NCBI GenBank assembly: GCA_009731375.1
Contig: BJOX01000340.1
Span: forward strand, 102,955-166,954
Direction: 5' to 3'
DNA length: 64,000 bases
From: Paulinella micropora
Lineage: Eukaryota; Cercozoa; Imbricatea; Euglyphida
The notes beneath the pieces are model-generated. The model made no database searches, was not told the origin of the DNA, and saw only the letters and a list, made by a program, of their open reading frames with translations. Below, piece by piece: positions 1 through 64,000 of this stretch. A program made the position numbers and the translations under genes. Within the stretch, counting starts at the first letter, position 1. The number at the start of each line of letters is the position of its first letter.

Positions 1-410
1 AATGTAATGCAATATAATGCAATGTAATGTCATGTTATGTCATGTTATGTAATCTTATATAATAACTTTCTATAACATTACATAACGTTACACAACATTA
101 CGTAACATTACATAAACTGTTATGTAATGTTATTTAATATTATGTAATGTCATGTATGTATGCAATGTATGCAATGTATGTAATGTATGTAATGTATGTA
201 ATTTTGTCATGTAATGTATGTAATACATGCAGTTTATGTAATGTATGTAATGTATGTAATATATGTAACGCACTTAATGTATGTAATGTATGTAATGTAT
301 TTAATGTATGTAATGTATTTAATGTATGTAATGTACGTATGTAATGTAATGTAATGTATGTAATGTATGTAATGTATGTAATGTATGTATGTATGTATGT
401 ATGTATGTAG
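1..410 (+). repeat. Intron end: AATGT and GTAT microsatellite
   Basis: Pentamer AATGT-type repeat grading into (GTAT)n. It ends in TATGTAG, which is the acceptor of the first exon seen. No coding signal. Confidence 0.85.
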
Positions 411-63038
<62,628 letters not shown>

Positions 63039-63849
63039 GTGAACATAGATAGATAGGTAGATAGATAGGTAGGTAGGTAGGTAGGTAGATAGGTAGATCT
63101 GTAGGTAGGTAGGTAGATAGTCTCGCATCGGCCATGGCGCGCTCTCCGGTGAACATAGATAGATAGGTAGGTAGATAGGTAGGTAGGTAGGTAGGTAGGT
63201 AGGTAGATAGGTAGATATGTAGGTAGGTAGGTAGATAGTCTCGCATTGGCCATGGCGCGCTCTCAGGTGAACATAGATAGATAGGTAGATAGATAGATAG
63301 GTAGGTAGGTAGGTAGATAGGTAGATATGTAGGTAGGTAGGTAGATATTCTCGAATTGGCCATGGCGCGCTCTCAGGTGAACATAGATAGATAGGTAGAT
63401 AGGTAGGTAGGTAGGCAGGTAGGCAGATAGGTAGGTAGGTAGGTAGGTAGATAGGTAGATATGTAGGTAGGTAGGTAGATAGTCTCGAATCGGCCATGGC
63501 GCACTCCCATGTGAACATAGATATGTTTGTCTATCAGCTCTGCATATCCGAAGACATAGGCATCCATTCCACCCTGCCGCCAATGAGCGACTGGGTAGCG
63601 GGCTGGGAAAGAACATGGATAGAGATAGATAGGTAGGTAGGTAGATAGATAGATAGGTAGATCTCTAGCTAGGTAGGTAGATAGTCTCGAATTGGCCATG
63701 GCGCGCTCCCAGGTGAACATAGATAGATAGATAGGTAGATAGGTAGGTAGATAGATAGGTAGATAGATAGTTAGATCTGTAGGTAGGTAGGTAGATAGTC
63801 TCGAATCGGCCATGGCGCGCTACCAGGTGAACATAGATAGATAGGTAGG

Positions 63850-63912
<63 letters not shown>

Positions 63913-63949
63913 GTAGGTAGGTAGGTAGGTAGGTAGGTAGGTAGATAGG

Positions 63950-64000
<51 letters not shown>
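63039..64000 (+). repeat. Intron start: (GATA)n/(GGTA)n with six exon 75 3'-edge echoes
   Basis: CCATGGCGCGCTCTCAGGTG-type copies with the donor near 63131, 63249, 63360, 63492, 63697 and 63810. A reversed X element lies at about 63522-63600. Ends in (GATA)n. Confidence 0.9.

Overview
This is eukaryotic nuclear DNA from an unidentified protist-like lineage. Non-coding DNA is almost all microsatellite. Against that background stand many short GC-rich blocks, each bounded by AG on its left and by GT (twice GC) on its right, and they read as exons. The 75 blocks I list on the + strand keep a consistent reading phase from 411 to 63038, except for one missing exon near 41.0-41.7 kb and one that must lie in the gap at 62899-62977. 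I therefore read the window as the inside of ONE gene. Neither its start nor its stop codon is visible. The listed exons total about 9.45 kb (about 3,150 residues, roughly 15% of the window). A short TTAGGG tract, a tRNA-derived SINE and MITE-like hairpins are present. The taxon cannot be fixed from the sequence.

The protein is a tandem array of at least 16 units resembling the PH domains of phospholipase C and plant PRAF/RCC1-FYVE proteins. A typical unit has an opening strand pair ('..LxxGxxLW..', '..VLFW..'), a central '(L/V)(S/T)D(I/V)(F/Y)LG+xT' strand, a 'CFSLIxxxxxLxLxA' strand pair and a closing helix with a conserved Trp ('WxxGLxxL'). Low-complexity Gln, Ala, Ser and Pro linkers lie between some units. 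No catalytic domain is visible. The likely role is a very large membrane-lipid or protein-binding scaffold (inference).

Layout: U1-U2 at 0.6-2.4 kb; Ala/Gln linker 3.7-4.6; U3 5.1-10.0; U4 10.2-15.2; U5 20.2-24.3; U6 25.1-27.5; U7 27.6-30.8; U8 33.2-38.9; U9 39.7-42.8; U10 42.7-45.9; U11 46.1-47.6; U12 48.1-48.6; U13 48.7-50.4; U14-U15 50.7-53.6; U16 55.1-62.1; the next unit begins at about 62.9 kb. Introns vary from about 70 bp to 2.8 kb. Most are dominated by one or two simple repeats that run up to, and often form, the splice sites.

The most unusual feature is what I call exon-edge echoes. In at least 25 introns the end of the neighbouring exon, plus its splice site and adjoining microsatellite, has been copied in direct orientation, from 1 to 16 times. 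Copies of an exon's 5' edge lie upstream of it. Copies of its 3' edge lie downstream. Only one full-length exon remains in each case. I count roughly 110 copies. One fragment also appears inverted 11 kb away. Other residents are a tRNA-head SINE with an (ATT)n tail, a second (ATT)n-tailed element, a palindromic MITE (five copies), a TIR MITE (two copies), a roughly 0.5-kb 5'-truncated repeat (three copies) and an interstitial telomeric tract. Seventeen N gaps, nearly all in or beside simple repeats, interrupt the assembly.
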